A stretch of DNA of 64,000 bases from Sternotherus odoratus (GCA_032164245.1 JAVMKO010000002.1:176644920-176708919); one strand, 5' to 3'. Counted from the first letter of the stretch, positions 11,459 to 23,900 are shown. Numbers and translations: made by a program. Notes: generated by a model from the sequence alone, not told the origin.

Positions 11459-13104
11459 TAGGGTTGCTGAGCATCTGGTTTTCAACTGGAATGCCCGATT
11501 GAAAAGGAACCATGGTGGCTCCGGTCAGCACCACTGATTGGGCCGCTAAAAGTCCGGTCAGCTGCGCAGTGGGGATATGGCAGGCTCCATGCCTTCCCTG
11601 GCTCTGTGTGGTTCCCAGAGATGGTGCATGTCCCGCTCTGGCTCCTAGGCTCATGGAAAGCCAGGGAGCTCTGTGCACTGTCACTGCCCTGAGTACTGGC
11701 TCTACAGCTCCCATTGGCCGGGAATCACGGCCTGTCATGAGTGTGAAGAGTCTTAGAGTGTAGGTTTACCTATTAGGGGTTAACTGAGGGAAGGGGGGTG
11801 GGGAGTGACGTAGAGAGCCCACCTGGGAGGAAGAACCAGGAAGTCCCTTCAGTTCTGTCCGGAGCTTGGACTGGCTCCATCTTTTCCAGCTATGAAAGCT
11901 CTTCTCCTCTCTCCTAGCTGTGGGAGAGATAAAGCACCCTTCTATTTCTAAAGATTAGAGTATCTGTAAGTAACATATTGATTTCATACGTTTGCACTGG
12001 ATCTAGAGTGTCACGGACCTTCCCAGAGAGGGAGGGGTTAGAGCATTAGATCTGTAAAGTTGCATTAGCTCTAAGTTGTTCTCTTTTCTTTATTAAACCT
12101 TTTTAGTTATAAAAAGTGTTTAGTTATTCCCTTAAGTTGTCTTAGCTTTAAATTTGACCCAGTTCCCGGGTAAAGGGAAGTCTGTGTGTCTGAGAGGCAG
12201 GCTCACAGCATGAGCTGGTGTGTTGAGGCTCTCTCCTGAAGGCAGGAGAGAAGGGCTGTAGCTCAGAGATTGTATCTCATCTCTCCCGGTACAAGAAGGA
12301 GGGGGGTGAGGGGGAGTGAAGCAGCATCTGAGTGTCCCGATCTCTATGGGAGAGGGAAAGGAGATTTGGGGTGTTCGTGTGCCCCCCTCCAGGGTCTTGG
12401 AGATTCACACGAATGGTGGCAGCAGACCCCAAGTCCTAACTGGTCAAGTTTGGAGGATTTGGGGAGACAGGATTTAACTTAGGCTGGGAAAATAGCTTAA
12501 AGTTAGTGGTCTGCATAGTAGGAGAGAACCACACTCTGTTACCCTAGTGTTTAGGGTGTGGGAAGGTATAGACTCTCCACCACATGGCCAATGGGAGCTG
12601 CAGGGGCAGCCCCTGTGGGCAGGGGCAGTGTGCAGAAACGCCTGGCCATGCCTTTGTCTAGGAGCCGCAGGGATGTACTGGCCACTTCCAGGGAGTCACC
12701 CGAGGCAAGCGCTGCACAGAGTCTGCAGCCTGCACCTCCTCCTATGCCCAAACCCTCAGCCCCAGTCTATAGCCCCCCCTCCTGCACCACAAACCCCTCA
12801 TCCCTGGCCCCACCCCACAGCTTGAATCCCCAGCCAGAGCCCTCATCCCCTCCCACCCCTCAACCCCCTACCCCAGCCCAGAGCTCCCTCCCACACTCTC
12901 AGCCCCTCATTTCTGGCCCCATATTTCCAGCCAGAGCCCACACACTCCTGCATCCAAACCCCTGTCCCAGCCCAGCAAAAATGAATGTGCAAGGGTGGGA
13001 AAGAGTGAGCAATGGAGGGAGGGGGGATTGAGTGAGCCGGGGTGGGGCCTTAGAGAAGGGGCAAGGGTGTTTGGTTTTCTGCAATAAGAAAGTTGGCAAC
13101 CCTA
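11459..13104 (+). mobile_element. hAT-type MITE interrupted by a solo LTR
   Basis: The terminal inverted repeats are TAGGGTTGC on the left and GCAACCCTA on the right. They are flanked by an 8-base imperfect TSD: GGCCCTAT at 11451-11458 and GGCGCTAC at 13105-13112. The interior is GC-rich and related to the block at 2466-3010. A solo LTR at 11733-12584 splits it. The C-rich open frames at 12547-13031 are low-complexity shadows. Confidence 0.6.
11733..12584 (+). mobile_element. Solo LTR inside the hAT MITE
   Basis: The insertion begins TGTCATGAGTG and ends CTCCACCACA, so it has TG...CA ends. It is flanked by CGGCC (11728-11732) and TGGCC (12585-12589), a 5-base duplication with one mismatch. 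Removing it joins ATTGGCCGGGAATCACGG to CCAATGGGAGCTGC, which restores the family's order. TTATTAAACC near 12094 could hold a poly(A) signal (ATTAAA). No internal retroviral or gypsy coding sequence is present. Confidence 0.5.
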
Positions 13105-13547
13105 GGCGCTACAAATTGATATTCAGCTAACTAAAGTGTGTTATGACCTCCCCAAAAAAGTGAAAACTTTTTTTTTAACAAAAAGAAACTGTTTAAGCTT
13201 TACTAAGTCATGCCATCTGACTTCAAGGGAAGGCCTTTTTTTTTAAATCAGCCAAAGTTTGCTGGTAAGGTACCCCCCAGTTGCTAGAATGTAGTATTAT
13301 TAAAATGTAGTATCATTAAACACAGGTCTGTATTTGAGGGCTAAATTAGGCAGAAGGAGTGAATAAACTATAACTTTAAATGTGATAAGGTCCATTTACA
13401 CTCCTAGATGAGATTACTTTTCTCTACAATACATTACCCAAAGGTACTTGCAAAACAGAGGGAATATATTATGCTGGTGTTAAGCAGAACTTTTGTTAAG
13501 TAGGTCAAATTTTAAAACAAAACCTTAAAATCTTATGCAGCGTTACC

Positions 13548-13578
<31 letters not shown>

Positions 13579-13749
13579 GAGAGCTGTACTGCCAAGGTGC
13601 TAATCACTTTTAAAAATATAAAAAGACTTACTTTTGCATAAACATTAAATGTAACACTTTAAAATGCATAGTCACACCTAAGACTGTTCTTTCACTGTCA
13701 TTTTAATTTAGTGTTTAATAACCAACTGAATTTTAATTAGCTCCATTGT
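13105..13749. other. AT-rich DNA with a poly(A) run
   Basis: Nothing coding is seen. A run of 27 A spans 13548-13574. Confidence 0.6.
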
Positions 13750-13755
13750 TTTATT
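13750..13755 (-). promoter_or_regulatory. Poly(A) signal AATAAA
   Basis: On the minus strand AATAAA lies about 117 bases after the stop codon of the small ORF at 13872-14132. This is a normal distance for a short 3' untranslated region. A single hexamer is weak evidence in AT-rich DNA. Confidence 0.4.
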
Positions 13756-13871
13756 CATTTATATTTCTTGAACTTCACAAAAGATTGACTTGATGTCTGA
13801 CATGCACGTTTTCTGTCATCCAATAGCCCCCTTTCCAAATAGTCACAAAGGGTTTGGACGTTGGAACCGGT

Positions 13872-14132
13872 TTAGTTCTTTGGTGGGAAAGAAATATGTA
13901 CTTTAGAGTCAAGATATTGCTGCCTCCTTATTTTTTCGTACAATATGCACATTGCTCCCGTTAAACAAAAGATGAACAATGCAGTAAAACTAGCAACAAA
14001 ACTGAAAAAGAAGAAGCACCTCCGCCAGAGCTCCAGAAATCTAGCTTCTGGTTCCACTTGCACTTGCACACAGAGTACTGCACAAACCCAAACACATGCA
14101 AGTGTCTTTGTAAGAACATGTGGTTGAGCCAT
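13872..14132 (-). CDS. Candidate small membrane protein or terminal exon, 86 aa
   Basis: I do not recognise this protein. The frame opens with ATG at 14132, in good Kozak context (G at -3 and +4). A GTG one codon upstream is also in frame. Residues about 8-25 form a hydrophobic segment (LACVWVCAVLCVQV), possibly a signal peptide or first membrane span. A short polar stretch follows (EPEARFLELWRR). Residues about 39-64 form a strong membrane span starting CFFFFSFVASF. The tail is basic (YEKIRRQQYL) and ends SFPPKN, so it probably faces the cytosol. An AATAAA lies about 117 bases past the stop. An alternative start is a splice acceptor at the GTTTGTGCAG inside the frame, which would make this the last exon of a longer gene encoding a single-span protein. 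No transposon family matches it. Translation is unproven. Confidence 0.42.
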   Translation of the reverse strand: MAQPHVLTKTLACVWVCAVLCVQVQVEPEARFLELWRRCFFFFSFVASFTALFIFCLTGAMCILYEKIRRQQYLDSKVHISFPPKN

Positions 14133-14261
14133 CACTCCAATGTCCGGTCAACGCCAGGAAATTTACCCATTGCTAACAACATGGCCGTCTCTACATTAGC
14201 AAATTTAAGAGCTTTAATTCACCACTGGTGCAATATATTTAGGCTCTGATACTGCAGCACA
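14133..14261. other. Upstream of the small ORF
   Basis: No TATA box or CpG-rich promoter is evident on the minus strand here. That fits an exon within a larger gene as well as it fits a chance frame. Confidence 0.3.
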
Positions 14262-14372
14262 GGAGCCTATGAAACTTATGCTGAAATAAACTGGTTAGTC
14301 TCTAGGGTGCTACAAGTATTCCTCATTTTCTTTACAGATACAGACTAATACTGCTGTTATTCTTAAATAAAA
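14262..14372 (+). mobile_element. Penelope-like element 3' end fragment
   Basis: The plus strand reads ATGAAACTTATGCTG, then GGTTAGTCTCTAGGGTGCTAC, then ACAGATACAGACTAATACTGC. This is the conserved 3' end seen in the other Penelope copies. The hammerhead-like core is reduced to the GAAA / short stem III half. Confidence 0.7.
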
Positions 14373-14934
14373 AGTTTGGCATTTACTTCAATTAAAGTAG
14401 AATCGAGAACAAGATGCACTGTTAAACCTCCTCTCCCCTCGAGTCCTATCTATAATACAGCTACTATTGGCGGGACTCTGCCAGTACTGGACTAAAAACT
14501 TCACTAGCATAGACAGGAGTCAGCAGTGAGTAGAGTTAAATCAGTTCTGAAAACAGTCAGTTACTTAGGTGAGACTGGAGTTATTTTCAGATAAATTTGA
14601 TGGAAAGGAGGAGGCAACGTACTGAGAGTGTAGATGAGACGAAGTACAGCAACAGTTTTAATGTCTATGTCCCTGTACCAGATGAGATTTAGAAGAGACC
14701 AGTGGAAAGTGATAGCCTTAATGCTGTCAGTGTATACTTTAATATTGGACAGGGTGGGAGAACTGCGATCCCGAATATGTTTGGATCCCTGTGGACACCA
14801 CTTCAGGAAATATTTAACAAAAAAAGGAATGGGAACAATTTATTAAAAAAAAAAGCATGTGTTTGAAATTTTTCCCAAGAAAGAGAAAATGTTTGGATGA
14901 GACAAGATATTGTCACAATAAGCTTCTGGGTCTA
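14373..14934. other. Nothing recognised
   Basis: No repeat family or gene was recognised. A 70-codon frame (14634-14846) has no motif. Confidence 0.4.
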
Positions 14935-15440
14935 TCATAGATTCCAAGGCCAAAAGGCATAGAACTTCTCCAAAATAATCCCTACAGTAGAGCTTTTAGA
15001 AAAACAACCAACCTTGATTTAAAAATGGTCAGTGATTGAGACTCCACCATGACCCTTGGTAAATTGTTCCAGTGATTAATTACAATCACCATTAAAAATT
15101 ATGCCTTATTTTGGTCTGTGTTTGACTAGCTTCAACTTCCAGCCATTAGATTATGTTATACCTCTCTGCTAGACTTGAAAAAGCCCATTATTAAATATTG
15201 TTCCCCTTTAAGTAGGTCCTTAAAGATGGTAATCACGTCAGCCCTTAACATGCTCTTTGTTAAAATAGACTGAACTCCTTGAATCTAGGCATGTTTTCTA
15301 ATTCTTGAATAATTCTTCTTGCTCTTCTCAGAGCCCTCTCCTATTTATCAACATCCTTCTTGAATGGTGGACACCAGAACAGGACACAGTATTCCAGCAG
15401 CAGTCGCACCAGTGCCAAAAATAGGGGTAAAAGGAAAATT
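14935..15440 (-). mobile_element. CR1-type LINE fragment, 3' region
   Basis: This is a diverged CR1 in minus orientation. The plus strand shows the antisense of the CR1 3' coding end: a CATAGATTCCAAGGCC start, TGGTAAATTGTTCCAGTG, TTCTTGCTCTTCTCAGAGCCC and GAATGGTGGACACCAGAACA. No open frame survives. Confidence 0.75.
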
Positions 15441-15629
15441 ATCGGGAAAAGTAACACATTTTCAGTCTACAATGCTAACAGAGTTTGAGACTGGTTCATC
15501 TGAAGAAGAAACCTCAAGTTTTTAACCTCAGGTTAATTGATTGCCATTTAACTCAAGGAACTTAACATATTTTGCATAGTGCTAGTGTGGGCACTTCCCA
15601 TGTCTTTAATCTAGGCTACAAATGGACAA

Positions 15630-15878
15630 CTAAGAGCTGGTCTACAATTTACTCTGGCAACATCCACACCCCGGAGAGACGTAGCTATGTCGATTCAGCC
15701 TCCCAAAGTAGACAGCACTATATCAACAGCATAATTCTCCCATCACCTAGCTATTGCCTCTTGGGGAGATAGAGTACATCCACTGGTGGGAGAACCCCTC
15801 CCATCAGCATAGGTAGTGTCTGCACTGACACACTACAACTGCATTGCTTCACCGTTTGGAGTGTAGACAAGCCCTTAC
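15630..15878. mobile_element. MITE with GTCTACA termini
   Basis: The left end AAGAGCTGGTCTACAATTT and the inverted right end GAGTGTAGACAAGCCCTT form terminal inverted repeats. The interior matches the block at 9240-9490. TTA/TAA at the edges may be a 3-base TSD. Confidence 0.65.
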
Positions 15879-16377
15879 TAACTAGAGGTAAAAAAAAAAG
15901 AGTCATGGGTAGATATACCCCAAGTTTTGTCATTGACTTCACCAGGAGCAGGATTAATCTCTTAATTTAATCTCTACACTAAAAACACTTAATAGATATA
16001 CATCACATATTGGAAAGAGATGGATGAAGGCTTGATCATACACAAAAAGAATTTTCGTAGGATGTTTGTCCACTGTTCCGCTACAGGAAAAAAATGGACT
16101 TGACAAGAATGTCATTCATTAAAATTCTTGCCAAAGGAGTGTGGCATAATGATACCATTTGTACATGTCTACATTTAACTGTTAATCCAAACCAACTGGC
16201 TAGATAAAAGGATAATTCCACTTTACATAGTCAAAAGCTTTACCGCAAACCAGGAAAACCACCACCACATGAATAAAATTGCTGGGCAAAATCCTGCTCC
16301 CACTAAAATGAGTCAGTGACAAAACTGCCATTGGCTTCAGGAAGTTCAGGAAAAACATCCCCAATCCTGCATGGTCA
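15879..16377. other. Nothing recognised
   Basis: AT-rich, with no gene. GGGCAAAATCCTGCTCCCA near 16280 resembles the end of an ancient palindromic MITE. Confidence 0.35.
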
Positions 16378-16860
16378 TAGAGTCAGAGTTTAAAGCCAAA
16401 AATAACCACCAGGTCATGTAGTCTAGCCTCCTGTTCATCACAGACCACCAAGCACCACACAATAAGCCCAACAATCAAAATTAGACCAAAGCATTGCAGC
16501 TCTCAGAGACTAGACTTATGTGCCAATGGCAAAAAATAGGAGCATCTGAGGTGCACCAATGTCAAAGGTCCCTGCAATAGTAGGGAAATGATGAAGTATA
16601 TACCCAGATAATTCTGACAAGTGACCATACCCACACACTGCAGAGGAAGGGGAAAAAATCCTAAAGTCACTGACAGTCTGAAGGAAGGAATTCCATCCCG
16701 ACCCTACATATGACAATCAGTTTGACCTTGAGCATTTGAGCAAGAACCAGCCAGCCTACCACCTGAGAGGAAGAGCATTCTGTGCAACCTCAGAGCACTG
16801 GCCCATCCCATCCTGTGTCCCATCTCCAGCGACGGGCACCTCTGAGGCTTTGGTTAAATA
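16378..16860 (-). mobile_element. CR1-type LINE 3' fragment
   Basis: The start GTCATAGAGTCAGAGTTTAAAGCC and the block AGGTCATGTAGTCTAGCCTCC are the degenerate antisense 3' end of a CR1-like LINE. The rest matches the 3' untranslated region of one CR1 subfamily. The frame at 16516-16716 is a shadow. Confidence 0.6.
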
Positions 16861-18599
16861 GACTCTCACACACAAATCTTGGCACCAAGCACTAGAAATG
16901 GTTGAATACTATTCATAAACATTATTCAGCAAATGTTGCTGTTTTACTTCAAATGATTTATTTGATGATTTTTTTAAAGTATTATATCAGCCCTATTGAG
17001 CATTTGCTTCACTTATTCTTATCTATGTATTTGTAAAGAATTGCATAGAATTTGTAAACTGGCGTAGTGTGAAACAAAGTAGTGGCCCTATGGATTATAC
17101 AACCTTCTCCTAAATTAAAAACAGTACTGTAATAATAATCACTTGGATATTCTAAGATTTGGTACTTTTTAAAAGAAAAATAAAATTAAAACTAAATAAT
17201 AAACTACAGTAATAGGATGGTAAATTACAAAGTAGCAGGATTAATTTCACTTATGAAGCCAAAAGTAATCATGAAAATGAAATAAGAGCTCTAGTGGCAG
17301 GCTTGCTTAAGAATATTAAATGAGTAACAAAGCTAAGCACAATTTGAAGATTTCAACAACACTAAAGGATGGGAAGAGTGAAAATGACTCCTAGCATCTG
17401 TTATTCCATTGCAAGATTAAAAGAAATCTATCCCAAAATACAAAGCTACTTAATGCTTTCTAACTAAATTGTATGCAGCACATTGCCTCCTCTATCTAAT
17501 TTTAACTGGAGATACATAAAGTTTGGGAATCATCATTCCCAGAAGTACAATACTTGCACAAAAGAATCAGGAATTGGAATAAAGCGACTACCCAACACTG
17601 ATATTTCATGAGTGATACTGGAGAGGAGTTCGAGTAACAGGCTAAAAACATGAAAGCCTCCACTTTAGAGCAACCTCAAGTAGGTATTTAAACACACAGA
17701 CACACACACACAGGTTTATTGTACCGCACACCTTTTGTTTCCCTAGGATTGGGTAGAGAAAGTGAACTATATTTGGCCTATACTAGTCAATCAGCAGTGG
17801 ATTTAGCTCTCTACTAGGTCTTTGCATGTATTTTACCAGATTACTCTATTGAAATCACCTTGATTTGGTAGCTTGCTTCCAGCTGCAGAAATGTTCAGAA
17901 AAGCTGCAATATGCAAAACATCTTTTCTATGCTGCCACTCTACATACTATAAAACACTTAGGGAAATGTCACTGGAAAATCTCTCTCAGGCACTCCCTTC
18001 AGTTCTTACCCGCAAAAAAAATTACATTTACACTAAAATACACAAACTTGTACCTGTCAAAATGAAGGCTGAGTGTGAAAAGCAGGCCTCCTATCAGGGC
18101 TTGGAAAAATAGGTTTTCCATATCTCAGAAACAAAAGAATACCAAGAACTTGGTAAGATTCAGAAAGGGAAAGGATAACACGAATAACCAGAGTTATAAT
18201 TAATAACAAAAGTTCTGAAAGGGATATTATACCTCACACTTCAGGGATTAAGCTAATATCTAACTATTAGAGATCTAATGCATGGGGCAGACGACTTTAC
18301 TAACCATTCTGATGCCTTCCTCTGAAGCTCCTGGTACTAGATGCTGTCAGAGATAGGACATTGGCTCTGATCCAGCATGGCAATTCCTATATTCCAAAAG
18401 AGATTAACAGTGAGCTGCCCTAAGGAACAATACTAAGTTCAGTGTTGCTCAATTGATGTATTAATGAGGCGGAAGTGGGGGGTGCATACAGTATGGCCAA
18501 TCTCAACCATGAAGGCTAGAAAACTTTTTTTATTCTTATTCAAATTAAAAAAAACTCAGATGCTCAAATGATTCCAGTTATGGCTTTGGGAAAACACAC
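16861..18599. other. AT-rich DNA, nothing recognised
   Basis: Only a short (CA)n tract near 17696-17713 stands out. The overlapping frames at 17865-18112 show no domain. Confidence 0.45.
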
Positions 18600-18705
18600 C
18601 AATGGCCAGATCCTTAACTTGGGTAAATCATCATAACACAACTGAAGTTATGTTATGAAGCTATGACAATTTACACCAGCGGAGGCTCTGACCCCAAATA
18701 TTGCA
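18600..18705. mobile_element. Palindromic MITE (GGCCAGATCCT type)
   Basis: The left arm starts AATGGCCAGATCC with a GGGTAAATCATCATA block. The right arm contains the inverted ACAATTTACACCAGC, then GGCTCTGACCCC. Together they form a near-palindrome of about 100 bases. Related copies are at 24078-24165 and 38757-38836. Confidence 0.55.
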
Positions 18706-20102
18706 GTAGTTGCAACACTGTGAAGAATGAAAGGTCTATTTATGACATACACAATATTTTGGGGGATTAGGGAGAACCATGAAGAATTCCAGAAGGAACT
18801 AAAAGAAGTAGATAACTGGGCAAAAAAATAATAAAGAAATTCAATGTAGATTCACACAAGGTAATGCACATTGGGTGTATCAATCGCCCCCCAAAACAGG
18901 CCAGGTGAGCTAGCCAGTGTTGATTTGTGTGATAGCTCAGTGTTATATTATTTTATGACAAGAGTGTACGTCTCTCCACTTATCTCAGATGACTGAGACC
19001 AATGACCTTCCACAGCAACATATTCTACAGGACCTGCTACTGTATAGCTTGTTTACTGTAAGAATTGTTATCACATTGCTTTGTTCCCTTACCTACTGGA
19101 TTTAAAATGTGCTTCTTTATGGCAGTGCCCTCTAGTGCCATTAACGTTAAAGATACTTTATGATTAAGCTTTTATAAGAAAATATTGGTTTATTACACTA
19201 TACGAGCCCACTATTCTATAGCTGGCATTTAACATTTTGCTCTTGGCTGAAACTTGATACACAAGTGCCCACATTTTGTCCTGTACTAACCTATTTAAAT
19301 TATTCCCACAATTTTTTCAGTGAGAGAACATGCAAAGCAAGCATGTTTAGTGGTTTCAGATGCTATTTTCCCTTCGTATACTACATCTGTTTGTTTTCAT
19401 TAAGTTTTCAGGTAATTCAGTGGTGCGCTTTCACTATTTAAAACAAAAGAGCCAAATATAATCCAGCTGATTATTATTTTGTTGTTGTTTTTCTTAACGT
19501 GATCACTGGCAAAAGGAAGAAATTACTTTAAAAAAAAATGTAGGAATCTGAGACAGTGATGACATAACCACACTGACTATAGACCTTAACATCTGTGCTC
19601 ACATACCAACTAAAGTGACTCTAGGTTGGCATTACAGTGGATGATGACTCCTAAAAAGCCATTGGTTTATTTTTGTCACACATTTTTGATAAAACCTTCC
19701 CCCAGGAACAAACACTCATAATTAAATAAAAATCACTGATCGTATAAATTGACCCATCCCTATAAATCAGCAGCCCAAGACAGAACTTGCCATTTATTTT
19801 GAATGTGTTTTGCTTTTTCATAGTTTTGTTTGGGCCTTAGATACTCAGATCACAGGTGTCTTATTTAAAAAAAACAAACAGAGCACGAAATAAAATGTTG
19901 TTACAGCTGAAACTCCATTGTCAATACTTGTGCTTGTGTATCTAGGATCCAATCCAACTCCCACTTGAACCAAGTAAATGTAGGAGCAGGGCCTTAAATT
20001 GCAATCCTCTCCAAATATTGGGTAAGTCTAGAGAGGTAAGTTAAGATGAGAGTTTCAGCTTTAATTACGTAAGTCTATAATAATGTTATGTCAATTCAGA
20101 TT
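18706..20102. other. AT-rich DNA, nothing recognised
   Basis: No gene or repeat family was recognised. Confidence 0.4.
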
Positions 20103-20390
20103 ATTTAGTCCTGGTCTCACCCTCCCAGCTTGAGTAGACACAGACAAACCAGCTCTGCTCACGTTAGCATGCTAAAAACAGCATTGTAGCTGGGGCAGTA
20201 TGGGTGGCAGCTTGGGTTAGCCACCCAAGTATGTGCCCAGGGAATCCCGGTGGGTTGCACTCAGTCAGCGAGCCTGAGCTGCTACCCATGCTACCCCCTG
20301 ATACACTGGTATTTTTAGCACCTGTCTATATACCCATGCTTGGAAGCACGCTCCCAACTGCTGTGTAATCATACCCCCGGAAAATGAAAT
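20103..20390. mobile_element. Palindromic MITE
   Basis: Left-half motifs (GCATGCTAAAAACAGCATTG, GGTGGCAGCTTGGGTTAGCC) return inverted in the right half (GAGCTGCTACCCATGCTAC, GGTATTTTTAGCACC). A long imperfect palindrome of this type is common in turtles. Confidence 0.5.
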
Positions 20391-20521
20391 CCTCATCAAC
20401 AAGGTACACACCAGGCAGAAGCACTACTAGTGTGTTTTACCTCCACCATCGATGGGGTAAGAGGATGGCTCAATATCCGTTCCATGGTCACTGCTTAGAC
20501 AAGCTACAAGTTTTCAAATTA

Positions 20522-20952
20522 CAATAGAAGCTCAAAGTTATGAACACCAGAGTTACAAACTGACGAGTCAACCACACTCCTCATTTGGAACCGGAAATTG
20601 ACAGTCAGGCAGGAGCAGAGGCCAAAAAAAAGCAAAAGCAAAGCAAAAAAAATAAAAATAAAAAAAAATAAGCAAATGCAATACAGTACTGTGTTAAACT
20701 ACTAAAAAAATAAGGGGAAAATTGAAAAAAAAAGCTTTGATGAGGTAAGGAAATTGTTTCTGTGGTGTTTCATTTAAATTAAGATGTTAAAAGCAACATT
20801 TTTTTTCTGCATAGTAAAGTTTCAAAGCTGTATTAAGTCTGTGTTCAGTTGTAAACTTTTGAAAGAACCACAACGTTTTGTTCAAAGTTATAAACATCTC
20901 AGAGTTATGAACAATCTCCATTCCTGAGGTTTGTAACTCTGAGATTCCACTG
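20522..20952. mobile_element. Tigger/pogo-like non-autonomous element
   Basis: The left end CAATAGAAGCTCAAAGTTATG and the inverted right end GTAACTCTGAGATTCCACTG are terminal inverted repeats. TA dinucleotides flank both ends (20520-20521, 20953-20954), as expected for Tc1/mariner-pogo elements. An internal A-rich region spans about 20625-20690. No transposase frame is present. Confidence 0.75.
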
Positions 20953-20954
20953 TA

Positions 20955-23900
20955 GTACCAACTATGATGATGTTCCCTGATACATGAACACGAATTTACT
21001 TGGAAATGGATGGAGACCACCAAATTAGACCTAGCAAACAGCCACCAAATCATTACAGGAATAAATTAGACTTCAATCACCCAAGTGACATGGAGGCATA
21101 GGGCTGCATACAATAAAGTACTAATACTTAACATTTACATAAGGACCTACATTTTCAACTCATTGCAAAAAAGATAATCTAATCAATTAATCCCTTTATC
21201 ATACTCTCACCAACTCAGGATTGTCCCTTTCCCTATTTTTTCCCCTCTTAATATTTTGAAGAATAAACAGCATTAAGAAGTATCAGTAGTTAAATATACA
21301 TTTCCTCCTCAAGGGAAGGGGGACCTAGGCGGATGGCATGACCTCCCTTTAAGTCAACTTGTTATTTTAACACCTGCGTCCATGAGATCTGCATTTTTCT
21401 GCATAATACAATCCATTTTACTGTATTTCAAATGATTGTTCAAAGGCTTTAACTTTTAAAACATATAATTTTTTTAAAGTTTTAAATATTGCACTTAATT
21501 TCCACTTTAACCTTCACCTTAGATCTTAAATAAAATTAAACTTACCAGTCCGAGTGTACATTTGTCTCATTTATATAGCTCACAGTGGTTTTGAAAACTA
21601 GCAGGGCTCTGCTAATATTATAACTGACATAAAAATTACAAGTAACAATGAAGGGAAGTGGTTAGTCAACTAGCTGTTTTTATTACTACTCCCTCCCACT
21701 GTAGCAGTCAGTACCTGATGCCGTAAACTCATCATTCAACTTTTCAACCAAGTTCCTCCTTTTGGTTGTTTTAAAATATAACTAATTTTAAGGGGGTTCT
21801 ATTCAGTGCACGTGTTGCATGACTTTGACCATGATATGGCAGGAAAAACTAGATACAGACTGTCCAAACAGTACAAAGCTTCAGTCTCCCAGGATATAAG
21901 CTAGTACATTTAACTGTTAAAGTACCAATTTATATAGAGTATCCACCTTCTTTGCTGCTTAGAATTCATGCCAATAAAATTTGGACCACTTTGAGGGTGG
22001 AAGATTGTGGCATTGTGTATTATTTGTTGCTGTTCAGACCTTGGAGTCAATACAAAATGTAAAGACCCTCCAACAAGCAGGAACCCAGGCACAGTAAAAG
22101 AATGACCCAATTTTCAACATATATCACACAACATTGTGTGTTGTAGCATGGAAAAAATCTGGTATTGCTCTTGCATGCCTCACAGGACAAAACTGAACCC
22201 CAAGGATCAGTTTCAGTTATGTAAATCTCTTCCTTTTATACATGCAGGTCAGCATTTTGAAACAAGAACATAACTCGCTGTCCAGCTGCATATTCATATT
22301 ACCATGGGGAATACTGATATGTGTGTTCTCTACTGAGAGCTTTAGAAGGTGGGGATCATTTTTAGCAGGAAACAGTGTATTGTAAAGCAGATTTTCCATC
22401 ATTTCCTGCAGAATCTCACAAATTCTCCTCACGCAAAGTCATAATCCTTTGCAATCTAACAATCAGTTGCTGACAATGTTATTGTGAAATTAAAATGACA
22501 AAGAGGATTATTAGTTAAAGCTAAGAATAAAAAGCATGAGCAGTTCAATTTCTAAGAAGCAGAAGTTTCTTACTCAAAATAGAAAGTGTGACTCTCCCCT
22601 GCCTTGCACTTAAGGCAGTCATTTACATGTATGCATAGTGAGTGCAAAATGCATTTTACACCCACGTTAACATAGATATAAATGAGTCCTGTAAGTGCAA
22701 GGAAGAGCAGGGTTGGCTCAGAAGATGCACAAACAAAATGATTTCTGAACAGAACACTTTTCAAAGGTTTCTGAAAGCCATCTTTGCACACACGTTTCCT
22801 GAGCTGCACTGTGTTCTCCTTGGCTTCAGCCAATAACATTGCCCACTATATCTTAGCAAATGCATTTTAATATGCAGCATTCCATTAGATCATTTTTGGC
22901 ATTAATTCCCAGACTATTTACTCACCAGATCATATCAGAGTGCAATTCTCCCTCATCCATGCCCTTTCCCTGCCCAGCTGTGCGGTCCACTGAACTCACA
23001 GGGCTCTTAGGTGGAGACTGTGAGCATGGACTTCCACAGAGTAGGAGGAATGGTGAAATGGTGGTACTTTGAAGGAAGGGAGCTGAGCCTGATAGATTTG
23101 GGGCTGTTTTGGAGGGTCCTCCATTACTTTCATTGCTTCTGCAGCAAAACTCAGAGTATATAATCCAGCCTTAGCCAGGACACGGGCCCCAAGAAAGTGT
23201 GTTCTTTTTAACAGGTTGCTCATTTTTTTAAGATGTTCATTTCTACACAAGTGATAGCAGTGAGCCTCAGTCAATATGTAAAGCACCACTGCTGTCATAG
23301 CTAGGTGCCACATATACCGTTTATGAAACAACCATCATCCAAGAAGATCCTATGCTTCTTTCTGCATTCAGATGTGGATGGTCAATTGGATTTTTTTGTA
23401 TGAGTAATGTAAAGCAGAAACTGAGCCTCTGTTTTTTTCTCTTTTTATATTTTTTGCCATGTGACTTTTCACAAAAGATTTTCAAATTCTTATGTTTGCT
23501 GAACCCAAATAACTGCTGATCAACTAAAGTCTTAAACAAACAATTTCCATTTAGGGATACATTTGATTTTAATTAGGTGTTTCTACACACAAAATTTCCA
23601 AGACATGGCACATTACATAAGTTATACCTAGAGAAAAAGACAGAACAACAACAAATTCAGGACATCTTGAATTGCTATTTTCTGAGTATCTGTTATTCAC
23701 ACTGAGCAAATTTTAGTCTTCAAGACAAATGTTTAAATACAGTGCTTGATCTATGTTTAAAAGGCTAAAAATACTGAGTATTGCACAAGGTGATGGTTAG
23801 ACGGGAAGGTGTTTAGCATACAGCTCAACAAAAGCAAAGGTAATTTGACTGTTAAGTACAGTATAACCAGAACAATCCTACACCTGCCTTTTCTTCAATG

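Noticed and set aside
22996..23331. 111-codon minus frame with a hydrophobic start
   Set aside because: The hydrophobic stretch is short and the rest has no motif; no poly(A) signal or conservation evidence can be seen.
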